The position numbers were made by a program, and so were the translations under genes. Below the pieces are notes generated by a model, which saw nothing but the letters and a program-made list of their open reading frames with translations, was not told the DNA's origin and searched no databases. A stretch of 64,000 nucleotides of DNA from Candidatus Woesearchaeota archaeon (GTDB lineage Archaea; Nanobdellota; Nanobdellia; Woesearchaeales; ARS49): the NCBI GenBank assembly GCA_019323015.1, contig JAHWHY010000004.1:30683-94682 (forward strand). The letters are read 5' to 3'. This document shows, in pieces, positions 1-9,299 of this stretch; position 1 is the first letter of the stretch; every line of letters begins with the position of its first letter.

Positions 1-1770
1 GCAGTAATCCAGAGAAAACTGGATTATGGAAAAGCAAAAAGCGACGAGACCAGCAAATTGCATGGAGAGTATATCCCAGCAGAAGAGTTCCACGATTTCA
101 CAGACATAGACAGAAGATTCAGCCTCTCAACAGTGATTGATAAGATAGCGCACAGCTATGCCAGAACCTCTGCACACATGAACTTTGTTGAACAAGAACT
201 GCCTGGATTAAAAAAAGCAGTTGAACACAGCCTGATTGACAGGGCACTTACTTTTCACAAAGACACAGCATATGAATTAAGGCTGACAGATGAACAGGCA
301 AGGACACTGAAACAAATAAGCAATGAAATACGAAAACTTGACAAAAGAATAAAAGCAATAAAGGTTCCAAGGCAGGCAAGCGAGGAAAAAACAAAGCTCA
401 ACAGAAAACGTGATGAGCTGGTGACACAGAGAGACGAGCTGATAATCAGGAGATATCTTTCACTAAAAGGAGATTACCTTCAGTACACCCTAAGGAATGT
501 AAATGGAGAGAGAATAAACCAACATAACTCTGTTTTAGGCTGTACGCTTAAGACAATATTTGACGGCGTGAGGGACTTCAAGCCAGCTTCTGAATATGGA
601 GACCTTCCTGAAAAGATAGCAGAGATAGCAGACATAATCGAGAAGTCACGAATATTTCTTCATGTGCCAAACCTTCCTGAATACTACTTTAATCCAGAGA
701 CACTGCGCAAAATAAAATATGTTGATGAAGAAGGTGTTGCAAAACTGTCAAGAATACACGGGCTGTTGACAGCACCAACAAAAGCACTTGAAGATGCAAT
801 AAAAGCAATTGAAAAAAGCGAAAACCCTGCTGAAGTAATTGCCAAGATGAAGGCATACGCTGAAAAAAATGTGCAATTACTAAAAAACCTCTGGACCCCG
901 CAGTTAATGCAGATAGGGTTAAAGGAAAAACACAAATCAAAAAGCAAAGGAGTAGAGTTTTATGCTTTTGACAGTTTACAAAGAGAATACAACAAAATAA
1001 AAGGATGCATTACACTTGATGGCCTGGTTGATGAACTGCGTGAAAACAAGGAATTCGAGAAAGCTGTAACAGGCCCAGAAGAATATTTTCTTGGCATGCT
1101 GAATGAAGTGACAAGAAGCCACTCGCTTTTCAAAAAAATAATAGAGATTGTAAAATCAGACACAGACCTGTCAAACATATATGTTGCTGGCGAAATAGTA
1201 AAAACTGCAAGACAGACCATAGAAGACATGCCTTATTTTCCATCTCAAATAAGAAGAAAAAAACTATTTGAAGACAAATCAGAAAAATACATACGAGAAA
1301 CTTTTGTGCAGAGCGTGTTTGAAAAAATACAGGAACAGCCGGAAAAAGAAAGACAGGCATACTGGAGATTGATTAATGGCCAAAAGATGTATTTCAGCAG
1401 AAAAGAAGGTGAAAAAGGATGGAAAGAAGGGCCAAAATATGGAATGGATATACCAGATGAAAAATACTGGCAGTCTGACCTCTTGAGATTCTTAGATGGT
1501 ACAACACCTGGCGAGCTCAGGGGATGGAAAAGAAGACCAAGACGATGGGAAAGACGCCCCAAATGGGTTGAGTGGGATTTCAGGCACGTTGTGTATGTAG
1601 CAAACGGCACTGCTGCGAAATTCTCATACAGGCGCAATCTTGAGGAAAAACTCAGGACGCATGCACAAGATAATTCTGTAAGATTAAGCGAAGATCAAGC
1701 AGAAAAATTATTCATACCAGTAGCAAGAAAATTTGAAGCACTAGTTAATGAAGTTTTAAAAGAAATGTAA
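1..1770 (+). CDS. large hypothetical protein, 5' end outside the window
   Basis: The reading frame is open from base 1, and the first possible start inside the window (TTG at 58) has no clear ribosome binding site, so the gene very probably begins upstream; at least 589 residues are visible. The product is soluble, strongly charged and mostly helical. A coiled-coil-like stretch lies near bases 300-460 and an Arg/Trp-rich basic patch (RGWKRRPRRWERRPKW) near bases 1530-1575, which could bind nucleic acid. No membrane segment or enzyme motif was recognised. It converges on the minus-strand gene ending at 1919. Function unknown. Confidence 0.8.
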   Translation, partial: AVIQRKLDYGKAKSDETSKLHGEYIPAEEFHDFTDIDRRFSLSTVIDKIAHSYARTSAHMNFVEQELPGLKKAVEHSLIDRALTFHKDTAYELRLTDEQARTLKQISNEIRKLDKRIKAIKVPRQASEEKTKLNRKRDELVTQRDELIIRRYLSLKGDYLQYTLRNVNGERINQHNSVLGCTLKTIFDGVRDFKPASEYGDLPEKIAEIADIIEKSRIFLHVPNLPEYYFNPETLRKIKYVDEEGVAKLSRIHGLLTAPTKALEDAIKAIEKSENPAEVIAKMKAYAEKNVQLLKNLWTPQLMQIGLKEKHKSKSKGVEFYAFDSLQREYNKIKGCITLDGLVDELRENKEFEKAVTGPEEYFLGMLNEVTRSHSLFKKIIEIVKSDTDLSNIYVAGEIVKTARQTIEDMPYFPSQIRRKKLFEDKSEKYIRETFVQSVFEKIQEQPEKERQAYWRLINGQKMYFSRKEGEKGWKEGPKYGMDIPDEKYWQSDLLRFLDGTTPGELRGWKRRPRRWERRPKWVEWDFRHVVYVANGTAAKFSYRRNLEEKLRTHAQDNSVRLSEDQAEKLFIPVARKFEALVNEVLKEM

Positions 1771-1918
1771 AAAGAAGAGATAAATTCTTAAATAAAATTC
1801 CTGCAAAAACAATTGTTTACCTTACTGGCCGAAATGCTGCTGCCTGATTGCGTAAGAAATCAGATTTTGTTAATGAAATTGGTTTTGTATTCAACTTTTA
1901 TGATAAGAAAGAAAAAAA

Positions 1919-2443
1919 TTATATATATTTCAGGTCTCTTGGATCATCTGGAACCCTTCTACTTGTCGGATTGTTTGTATTTGTTCCTTCAGTTTTAAAT
2001 GTTGCAATCAGCTTTTTATTTGTTTCATCAACAAGCAAAAGACGCTGCAAATCTGTTGGAATTTGACGAATTCCTACTGCGAAAAATGTTGATTTTTTAA
2101 GGGAATCTAATCTTTGCAGTGGCTCCTGTTGTGAACAGAAAACGAAATAATTCTCTGTATTTTGCGTAGTTGTGCCTGCAGTGTACTGAACATGCGCGAT
2201 ATCATAATATGTTGGGTTTGCTGTAAACGGAAATGGTTTTCCTGTCTCTGAAGGAATGGTCGGCTTTCCTATTTTAGCTGCTTTTTTGGTTACAAGAGAA
2301 CATCCTTTATACATGTCTTCACTAATGCCTTCAAGGTCTGTGAATACTATGTTCTCTTCTTTATCAGTAATAACAACACGCATATCTTTGCAAGTGTCAA
2401 CTTCTTTTACCAGAATATGCACTGTAATTTTGTCGTCTATCAT
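1919..2443 (-). CDS. hypothetical protein (174 aa)
   Basis: A complete ORF of 174 codons with a start at 2443 preceded by GAGGTAGG, the Shine-Dalgarno-like leader seen before several small genes in this window. The N-terminal half is beta-rich (MIDDKITVHILVKEVD) and the C-terminus is polar and basic. It has no signal peptide, no transmembrane segment and no recognised catalytic motif. It lies downstream of tfb on the same strand, 58 bases away, and could be read through from it. I do not recognise the family. Confidence 0.65.
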   Translation of the reverse strand: MIDDKITVHILVKEVDTCKDMRVVITDKEENIVFTDLEGISEDMYKGCSLVTKKAAKIGKPTIPSETGKPFPFTANPTYYDIAHVQYTAGTTTQNTENYFVFCSQQEPLQRLDSLKKSTFFAVGIRQIPTDLQRLLLVDETNKKLIATFKTEGTNTNNPTSRRVPDDPRDLKYI

Positions 2444-2501
2444 TTTAGCCTACCTCGTCTATCTCTGTTTTGATGAAAAATAAAGTAAAGAAAGATTCTT
2501 A

Positions 2502-3398
2502 TTAACGAACCTTTGCCTTAAGCTTAAGCTCCCTGATTATGTCCTTGCACCTGTTTCTCAGGGTTGTTTCTGTAATACCAGAAACTTCTGCAACCTCTCT
2601 CTGAGTTCTTTTCTCTTTCAGCATCAATCCTGCAATGTAAAGAGTAGATGCAGCAACACTAACCGGGCTCAAGCCAGATGTCAATCCTTTCTTCTTTAAC
2701 TGTTCAGCAAGCTTAACAGCCTTTGTCTGAACCTTTGGAGAAAGCTTCAGTGCACTTGCAAATCTTGCTGTATAGTCAATAGGATTGATTGGTATGATTT
2801 TAATGTTAAGCTCTCTTAAAAGCATTTTATATGTTTTTGCTATAATCTTAACATCTGTTCCAGTTAATTCAGAGAATTCTTTCAAAGATCTTGCAATGTC
2901 ATTGACCCTGCAAGCAATATACAGAGAACCAATAACAATGTTTTCTATGCTTCTCTTTAGCGTCAGGTTTTTCTCAGCTGCTTTTCTATAGATTTCAGCT
3001 GCTTCTTTCTCAACTCTGTTAGGAATATTCAGCTGGTTAGATATAAGCTTAAGATTTGTTAAAGCATGCTTCAGGTTTTGCTCAAAACTAGAGCTTGTCC
3101 AAGCGTTCTTTTTCTTAATTCTGCCAATCATGGCTTTTGTCTTGGTGTTTAATTTGGCCAGGTCAGACCTGTTTCCAATGCTTGTAGCCAGGTTATCTGC
3201 AACCCTTGGGTCAAAAGGAGCACCAGACCTGCTGTTCTTTTCAACACCTTCCATATCAAAAGACCTAGTCTCATCTGTAAAATCGACCATAGCATCCTCT
3301 ATAACGAAGTTACAATTCCTGCAAACAACTTCCCCATTTTTCTTATTTGTAAGGAAATGCTTGCATCCACAATCTGGACAACTTTCTGTCATTAACAT
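2502..3398 (-). CDS. tfb: transcription initiation factor B (TFB)
   Basis: Archaeal TFIIB homologue of 298 aa, the usual length. It bridges TBP-bound promoter DNA and RNA polymerase. The N-terminal zinc ribbon has paired cysteines (CPDCGCKHF and CRNCNF, residues 7-30), followed by the B-reader/linker with an SRSGAPFD segment and two cyclin-like repeats (about 100-195 and 200-290), the second ending in a helix-turn-helix (TQREVAEVSGITETTLRNR) that would contact the BRE. No intein is present. The start at 3398 has GGAGG upstream; ATG at 3392 is an alternative. A BRE/TATA lies about 75-95 bases upstream, leaving a leader of roughly 65 nt. Confidence 0.96.
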   Translation of the reverse strand: MLMTESCPDCGCKHFLTNKKNGEVVCRNCNFVIEDAMVDFTDETRSFDMEGVEKNSRSGAPFDPRVADNLATSIGNRSDLAKLNTKTKAMIGRIKKKNAWTSSSFEQNLKHALTNLKLISNQLNIPNRVEKEAAEIYRKAAEKNLTLKRSIENIVIGSLYIACRVNDIARSLKEFSELTGTDVKIIAKTYKMLLRELNIKIIPINPIDYTARFASALKLSPKVQTKAVKLAEQLKKKGLTSGLSPVSVAASTLYIAGLMLKEKRTQREVAEVSGITETTLRNRCKDIIRELKLKAKVR

Positions 3399-3470
3399 TT
3401 TATTTCAGCCTCCACTCACTATACACGAATCTGACTCTTTTTACCCCTTCCAGTAGCTTTAAAAGGGTTA

Positions 3471-3490
3471 CTTATATTTAAATCTTTCGG
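3471..3490 (-). promoter_or_regulatory. BRE/TATA promoter of tfb
   Basis: On the minus strand the bases read CCGAAAGATTTAAATATAAG, a purine-rich BRE followed by an AT-rich TATA element. This matches other promoters in the window (CGAAAGCTTTATAAA). It predicts initiation near 3462, upstream of tfb. Confidence 0.6.
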
Positions 3491-3588
3491 TTTGTTGTTA
3501 CTTTCAAGTGGTTATTTGGCATATTGAAAATAAATAGAAGAAGTGCTGAAAAGGGTGAATTCAAGGGTTTTAGAATATTTAGAATGGT

Positions 3589-4188
3589 TTACCTGGCAGC
3601 GTCTGCCTGCCTTTCTGTCTCGTTTTTCTTAGAAATAGCCAAGCTCTTAGGATCTAGCTTGTAGGCAGCGATTATTTCATCAGCAAGAGCTGATTCAATA
3701 GATTTCTTCTTATTGAAAGACTTATCATAAGAACCTTGAACAAAGAATCGCAAGGCAATGTCAATCCTTCTCTGAGGAGCGCACTCAACTGCCTTAGGGT
3801 ATCTTGCACCGCCGTATTCAATTGTGACAATCTCCTCGCGAGGAGCTGCATTAACTAAGGCTTGAACAAAGACCTTGACAGGATTTTCCTTAGTCTTCTG
3901 CTCAACAATATTAAAAGCGTTTTCAACAACAGTGTAAGCATTAGCTGTTTTTCCAGTGCAGTGACCAGAACTTCTCAAATGCTTCTTGCTCTTGTGCCCA
4001 GGAACAAACAACTTATTCATTAATCTTTCAACAATGAAAATCTTGCTCTTGTGAAACCTTCGTCCTGCATATCTTGCGCCTGTCTTAGGAACAATCCTTG
4101 GCTCAAGGCAGATATATCTGACCAAACCTTCATCAGCAATGCCGATGCCAGCTGTGCTCCACTTATCAAAAGCAAGTACTTCAGTCAT
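3589..4188 (-). CDS. rps7: 30S ribosomal protein uS7
   Basis: Small-subunit protein that binds the 3' major domain of 16S rRNA. It is 199 aa with the typical archaeal segments PRIVPKTGARYAGRRF, KVFVQALVNAAPREE and QRRIDIALRFFVQGS. It is the last gene of the RNA polymerase/ribosomal operon, 53 bases after rps12, and this order (L30e-NusA-S12-S7) is standard in archaea. The start at 4188 is preceded by AGGAGG within the short spacer. Nothing unusual in the protein. Confidence 0.96.
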   Translation of the reverse strand: MTEVLAFDKWSTAGIGIADEGLVRYICLEPRIVPKTGARYAGRRFHKSKIFIVERLMNKLFVPGHKSKKHLRSSGHCTGKTANAYTVVENAFNIVEQKTKENPVKVFVQALVNAAPREEIVTIEYGGARYPKAVECAPQRRIDIALRFFVQGSYDKSFNKKKSIESALADEIIAAYKLDPKSLAISKKNETERQADAAR

Positions 4189-4241
4189 GTTTCAAAAAAA
4201 CCTCCTGTTTTTTTGACATGATAAAAATCTGGCGATTTTTC

Positions 4242-4679
4242 TCATTTTCTAGCTTTCTCCAGCTTACCGCTCAATAAATCCTTAAGACTTTGATCATTAA
4301 CCTTGATAACCTGCCACCTGACACCAGGTAAATCACCCTTAGCACGGCCCTTGTTGCCGCCAATACACTCAACAATAACCTCATCGTGCTCGTCAACAAG
4401 CTTCAAGGCACCATCGCCTGGCAAGAATGCAGTAATCTGCCTTCCGTTCTTTATCAACTGAACCCTGGCGCACTTTCTCATAGCAGAATTAGGCTGCTTT
4501 GCCTCAACCTGCCTTTTCTCAAGAACAATTCCTCTAGCCATGCTAGAGCCTTCAAGAGGGTCTGCCTTCTGCTTAAGATTAAATAATTTGCGAACATACT
4601 CTTTGTTAAGCATTCTAGACTTATACCTGCGCTTTTTCAATGCACTGCTTGTGTTCAATCCATTGCTCTTGTTTCCCAT
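4242..4679 (-). CDS. rps12: 30S ribosomal protein uS12
   Basis: Decoding-centre protein of 145 aa. The conserved decoding loop [15 protein letters not shown] and the [17 protein letters not shown] and [14 protein letters not shown] segments identify it clearly. It starts one base after the nusA stop codon, so the two are probably translationally coupled. Length and sequence are ordinary for archaea. Confidence 0.97.
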   Translation of the reverse strand: MGNKSNGLNTSSALKKRRYKSRMLNKEYVRKLFNLKQKADPLEGSSMARGIVLEKRQVEAKQPNSAMRKCARVQLIKNGRQITAFLPGDGALKLVDEHDEVIVECIGGNKGRAKGDLPGVRWQVIKVNDQSLKDLLSGKLEKARK

Positions 4680-4680
4680 C

Positions 4681-5100
4681 TTAAATGACCTTTAATTCTT
4701 TTACAGGAAAATAACGCTTGACAACATCCTCATAAGCCCTCAAGTGCGAGGCATTACGCCCAATAAGCAAGCCCCTTGTCTTAAGGTCAACAGGAGTAAG
4801 GGTATATATCCCCTCTTCCTCGGTTATCTCCTTTACTTTTAGAGGATGTACCAGGTTCTTTATAAAGTTTACTGGTTCTGGACTAAATTCAACAATCTTT
4901 ACTTTTTTATTAAGCACTTTCTCAAGTTTCCTGACATTAACCCCTTTTGCACCAACAGCCTTACCAATCTCATTAGGATGAACAATGAACAAGACAAGGT
5001 TCTCCTTGATTATGCAGTCCTTAAGCTTGGCTCTTGTTATTGTCTCAAAAAGAGACATAAACTTCATAGCACTCATATCATAAACAATTTTAGCACTCAC
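4681..5100 (-). CDS. nusA: NusA-like transcription factor (KH domains only)
   Basis: Archaeal NusA of 139 aa, consisting of two KH-type RNA-binding domains without the N-terminal polymerase-binding domain of bacterial NusA, as is normal for archaea. The first GXXG-type loop is seen in [21 protein letters not shown] and the second in [16 protein letters not shown]. It begins with an ATGA overlap on the rpl30e stop and sits at its conserved place between L30e and S12. The expected role is transcription elongation or termination. Confidence 0.93.
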   Translation of the reverse strand: MSAKIVYDMSAMKFMSLFETITRAKLKDCIIKENLVLFIVHPNEIGKAVGAKGVNVRKLEKVLNKKVKIVEFSPEPVNFIKNLVHPLKVKEITEEEGIYTLTPVDLKTRGLLIGRNASHLRAYEDVVKRYFPVKELKVI

Positions 5101-5378
5101 TTTAAGACTCCAATAACAGAAATTGAATAAGGCTTTTTACAGACAACACCAAGCTCAGAGCCAGGGTATGCAAGATCCTTTACTTTGACACCAGCAATAT
5201 TACTGTAATGAAGTATGTCTTCTTTAGTAGAATCTGCGCAATTAGCAGACAAAAAAACCTGCTTCAGCTTGCCAAGCCGCAAAAGCTTCAAAGTGCGCTC
5301 AGTACCAATAATCAACTTATTGTCAGCCAAAAGGCCTCTTATTTCCACTGCAGTCTTATCAATTCTTCTCTTAGCCAT
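5097..5378 (-). CDS. rpl30e: 50S ribosomal protein eL30
   Basis: A 93-aa member of the L7Ae/L30e family of RNA-binding proteins, with the IRGLLADNKLIIGTERTLK and QVFLSANCADSTKEDILHY segments characteristic of L30e. It lies four bases after rpoA2 and overlaps nusA by four bases. It is part of the large subunit in archaea and eukaryotes and has no bacterial counterpart, which supports the archaeal assignment. Confidence 0.93.
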   Translation of the reverse strand: MAKRRIDKTAVEIRGLLADNKLIIGTERTLKLLRLGKLKQVFLSANCADSTKEDILHYSNIAGVKVKDLAYPGSELGVVCKKPYSISVIGVLK

Positions 5379-5382
5379 AATA

Positions 5383-6549
5383 TCACTTTAGTTTTTCTTT
5401 CTTAACTTTTGTAACTAATCCAGGAAGTCCTGTGCCAACAGGAACAGGCTGGTTAAGCATGACATTCTCAACAACAGAATTAAGCTTGTCAACATCCCCT
5501 GCAAGCGCAGCATTAATAACGTGCTTTATCGGAGTCTCAAAACTAGCCCGTGCAAGAACAGAAGCTTTCTCACTCACAACACCATACCTTGTTATTCCTT
5601 TTATTCCGCCTGAGACGCACATAGTATCTGCAACAAGCATTATATGCCTGATATCAACATTCAATCCCTGCGCCTCAATAACCTTGAAAACTTCTTCGAT
5701 AATTGCCTGCCTTGCAGCCTCAATACCAAAAGTTCCTGCAATCTCATAAATGTCGTTGCTTACTGTCCTTGAAGGGTCAACAAAATCCATATCAAGAATC
5801 TTTTTCAAGTTGCTTCCAGCTGTAATAATAATGAATTCATCTTTTCTTTTGACTGGCAAGACCTGAGTAACACCCTTGATTCCACAGACATACACGTCTC
5901 TTGCTGTTTCCTTTAACTTGTACAAGTCATTAAGGCCTTTTTCTTCCTTGCCCTTGAGCCTTAGAATAATATTTCCATCCTTGTTTTCCTTGACAGAAGC
6001 TTCTTTAGACAAGCCCTTTGCTTTTGCAACAGACTTGACTAATCTTGCAGGAGTCAAGCCAAGCAAAGCCATTTTCTCTTTATCAAGCTTAGCCTCAATC
6101 TTTAAGTCAACAATATCAATAACAAACTCAGTGACAAGCTCCCCAAGAGTAGTCTCTTTAACCAAAAGAGCGCACTTCCTGATATCCTTCCCCTTATTGT
6201 ATGGTGAATTAAGGAAAATCTCCATCATAGGAGTTTTAAGAGTCTTCCTGCCATCAAGAATCTCAATAATCCTTGGCAGACCCATAGTGACGTTCATCTC
6301 TGCAACACCTGCAAAGTGGAAAGTATCCAATGTCATCTGCGTACCAGGCTCACCAATACTTTCAGCACTAATCAAACCAACTGCCTCGCCAGGAGCAATC
6401 ATAGCAAGATTATACTCCTCAAGCGCTTTCTCTGCCACTTTTTTAATCTTTGAAGCAGGGCATTTTTCCTCAATCTCTTCCAAGATTGACTTAGGCAGTT
6501 TTCCAACATAAGGTTTTAGTGCTTCATTCATTTTATCATACCGTATCAA
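5383..6549 (-). CDS. rpoA2: RNA polymerase subunit A'' (Rpo1C)
   Basis: C-terminal part of the largest RNA polymerase subunit, 388 aa, carrying the bridge-helix/trigger-loop side of the active site ([23 protein letters not shown], reported here as [18 protein letters not shown]). The jaw and C-terminal clamp segments follow ([28 protein letters not shown]). It overlaps the end of rpoA1 by 14 bases in another frame, so the split is genuine and typical of archaea, not a sequencing frameshift. Transcribed within the polymerase operon. Confidence 0.96.
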   Translation of the reverse strand: MIRYDKMNEALKPYVGKLPKSILEEIEEKCPASKIKKVAEKALEEYNLAMIAPGEAVGLISAESIGEPGTQMTLDTFHFAGVAEMNVTMGLPRIIEILDGRKTLKTPMMEIFLNSPYNKGKDIRKCALLVKETTLGELVTEFVIDIVDLKIEAKLDKEKMALLGLTPARLVKSVAKAKGLSKEASVKENKDGNIILRLKGKEEKGLNDLYKLKETARDVYVCGIKGVTQVLPVKRKDEFIIITAGSNLKKILDMDFVDPSRTVSNDIYEIAGTFGIEAARQAIIEEVFKVIEAQGLNVDIRHIMLVADTMCVSGGIKGITRYGVVSEKASVLARASFETPIKHVINAALAGDVDKLNSVVENVMLNQPVPVGTGLPGLVTKVKKEKLK

Positions 6550-9298
6550 TTATTTTCTGAACATTAATCTTTCCATTTTCAGAGCGAGAGACATCAATGC
6601 CGTCCTCGCCATACTCAAACTGGATAATCCTGTAATTAGCATCACGAACAGACCTATCATACTCCACCCTCAAGTCCTGCATTGCATTAGCGAGCCTTCG
6701 ATACAGATAACCAGACTTAGGTGTTCTCAAAGCAGTATCCATCAAGCTGTCCCTTCCTACAATAGCATGGAAGAAAAACTCTTTAGGATTCAAGCCATGC
6801 TTGAAACCATGCCTGACAAAACCCCTTGCCTCTGGACTCAAGTCACCTTTCTTAAAGCAAGAAAGAGTCCTTCCAGAGTAACCTTTCTTTATCCTGCTTC
6901 CATGCAGAGCCTGCTGGCCTGCACAAGCAGACATCTGAGAAATATTAAGATAAGAACCTCTTGCACCAGATTCAGCCATTGCAATCGTATTTGTAGTCTT
7001 ATCAGCATACTCCTTGACAAGATTAATACATTTAGTTCTTGCCTTGTTAAGCAATTCAAGAATACGCAGTTCAAGAGTTTCTTCAATAGATCTTCCAGGG
7101 AAAGCTTCCAGAGTTCCAGCTTCATACGCCTTGATCATCTGGTGAGCCTCTTCCTCAGCTTTATTTAATGTTTCAGCAATCAAATCATTAGCTTCTTGAG
7201 GCATATCAAGATCAGAAAGCTTTGCAGTAAATCCAGTGATAAGCAATGTTTCAATACCAAGCTTCAATATGTTATGCAAAATATCAATTGTCTTAGTAGG
7301 GCCATACTTCTTGTGCATGCTTCTCAGCAAGAATCCAGCACCTTCTCCACCAAGACTTGTCTTGTCCATCACACCCTCAATTAATTTACCATTTTCAATA
7401 ATAACATCCTTGCCATCTCTTGACTTTCCCTTGAAATTAAAATCAGAAGGAAGCAAAACACTGAAAATCTCTTTACCATTAACAATTTTCTTGTTAGGCA
7501 ATCCTGAAATATCAGTAATACCTGCCTGGCAAAGCAAAGCAACTGCATCTTCCCTAGGCATTTCCTGTTCTTTGGTAAGCAAGTAATTACCAGAGATGCC
7601 GTCATGCAAGCATCCCATGACGCTCAAGCCATACCTTGGACTGATTAATTGTGTCTGAACCTGCATAAGAATCTCTGCCTCTGCCCTAGATTCCTCTGTC
7701 TGAGGAATGTGCAAGTTCATCTCATCCCCGTCAAAGTCAGCGTTATAAGGAGCACAAACAGCAGGATTAATCCTTAAAGTCTTGTAAGGCAGAACCTTGA
7801 CCTTGTGGCACATCATACTCATCCTGTGCAGAGAAGGCTGCCTGTTAAAAATAGCAATATCTCCATCCATCAAATGCCTCTCAACAACATAACCAGGCTG
7901 AAGCTCCTCAAGAGCAGCCTCTTTAGTCTCTTCAGTAATCTTTTTTCTCTTGCCATCAGGCCTGATAATATAATTAGCACCAGGATAAACACCAGGGCCG
8001 CGCTCAACAAACTTTCTCAAGTAAGCCATATTCCACTCATTAATTGTCTCAGGAACAGTAAGCTTTCTCGCAACTACAGCTGGAACTCCAACCTCATTCA
8101 AGCCAAGCATAGGGTCTGGGCTGATAACTGTCCTAGAGCAAAAATTAGTTCTCTTACCAGCAAGATTGTGCCTAATCCTTCCTTCCTTACTCTTGATTCT
8201 TTGAGTTATTGTTTTTAGCGGCTGACCAGAACGATGACGAGCAGGAGGCAATTGAGCAACAGTATTATCCAAGAAAGTAGTTACGTGATACTGCAGCAAG
8301 TCCCACAAGTCCTCAATAATAATCTCAGGAGCACCAGCATTAATGTTCTCAAACAACCTTTGGTTAATCCTAACAATATCGCCTAACTTGTGCGTGAGAT
8401 CGTCTTCAGAACGCTCACCAGATTCCAGAGTAATAGAAGGCCTTATTGTAACAGGAGGAATAGACAGAACAGTGATAACCATCCATTCAGGCCTTGCAAA
8501 CACAGGATTAAGACCATACAATACAGCATCATCATCCTGAACCTTCTCCAGCCTAGACCTCACTTCAATAGGACTAAGTTTTTTATCACCTTCAAAGAAA
8601 GTAGAAGGCTTTTCAATAGAAATTTTCTGCTGAGCAGCCTTGCAGTGAGGACATTTCTTGACAGTCTTAAGCTTAGCAATAGACTTTCTAATCTCTTCCT
8701 GCCGGGCTTCATAACCCTCAGTAGCCTCAATTTCATCAAGATGCTTCTTGAAAGATGTCATCTTATTCTTAGGGATAAGCAACCTTCCGCAATCCCTGCA
8801 AATACACCTCAATAAATTATGAATCACAGGAATAAACTTTATGTGAAAAACAGGCCTGGCTAATTCAATATAACCAAAATGGCCAATACACTCTTTTAGT
8901 TTACAACCGCAGGTCTTACATCTCAGACCAGGATCAATAACACCAAGTCTTACATCCATCAAGCCGCCATCAACTGGATAACCCTCTTTATCATAAAGTT
9001 CTGGAGTCACTATCTTTGCAGAAGCCATCTTCTTAATCATCTTAGGGCTAAGAATACCAAAAACAATGCTTTCCACCTGCTTGAAAACAGGATGCATCAA
9101 AGCCTCAGCCCTCTCTCTAGTTATGGGCTGTCTTTCCTTGGTCTCTTCAACAACCTCCTCTCCAGGCGCTTCTGTATCAGTAGACTCTTCAGCAACTTCT
9201 TCAATCTTTTCAGGAGCTTCCTCTGCCTTTTCCGGCTCTTCCTGAACCTCTTCCTCAGGCTCTTCAACTTTCTTTTCTTCTTTCTTTTTCTTTGCCAT
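6536..9298 (-). CDS. rpoA1: RNA polymerase subunit A' (Rpo1N) with acidic N-terminal extension
   Basis: N-terminal part of the largest polymerase subunit, 920 aa. The Mg-binding catalytic loop [10 protein letters not shown] is at about residue 520. Zinc sites are visible in [16 protein letters not shown] and in CRDCG...CPHC. The normal fold begins near residue 60 ([20 protein letters not shown]). Before it lies an unusual tail of about 58 residues made almost only of Lys, Glu and Ala ([16 protein letters not shown]). The gene starts one base after the rpoB1 stop; no better internal start restores the usual N-terminus, so the tail appears real. Confidence 0.96.
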   Translation of the reverse strand: MAKKKKEEKKVEEPEEEVQEEPEKAEEAPEKIEEVAEESTDTEAPGEEVVEETKERQPITRERAEALMHPVFKQVESIVFGILSPKMIKKMASAKIVTPELYDKEGYPVDGGLMDVRLGVIDPGLRCKTCGCKLKECIGHFGYIELARPVFHIKFIPVIHNLLRCICRDCGRLLIPKNKMTSFKKHLDEIEATEGYEARQEEIRKSIAKLKTVKKCPHCKAAQQKISIEKPSTFFEGDKKLSPIEVRSRLEKVQDDDAVLYGLNPVFARPEWMVITVLSIPPVTIRPSITLESGERSEDDLTHKLGDIVRINQRLFENINAGAPEIIIEDLWDLLQYHVTTFLDNTVAQLPPARHRSGQPLKTITQRIKSKEGRIRHNLAGKRTNFCSRTVISPDPMLGLNEVGVPAVVARKLTVPETINEWNMAYLRKFVERGPGVYPGANYIIRPDGKRKKITEETKEAALEELQPGYVVERHLMDGDIAIFNRQPSLHRMSMMCHKVKVLPYKTLRINPAVCAPYNADFDGDEMNLHIPQTEESRAEAEILMQVQTQLISPRYGLSVMGCLHDGISGNYLLTKEQEMPREDAVALLCQAGITDISGLPNKKIVNGKEIFSVLLPSDFNFKGKSRDGKDVIIENGKLIEGVMDKTSLGGEGAGFLLRSMHKKYGPTKTIDILHNILKLGIETLLITGFTAKLSDLDMPQEANDLIAETLNKAEEEAHQMIKAYEAGTLEAFPGRSIEETLELRILELLNKARTKCINLVKEYADKTTNTIAMAESGARGSYLNISQMSACAGQQALHGSRIKKGYSGRTLSCFKKGDLSPEARGFVRHGFKHGLNPKEFFFHAIVGRDSLMDTALRTPKSGYLYRRLANAMQDLRVEYDRSVRDANYRIIQFEYGEDGIDVSRSENGKINVQKIIDTV

Positions 9299-9299
9299 G

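Noticed and set aside
6536..6549. Frameshift between rpoA1 and rpoA2
   Set aside because: The A'/A'' split is standard in archaea and both genes have proper ends; the same holds for rpoB2/rpoB1.
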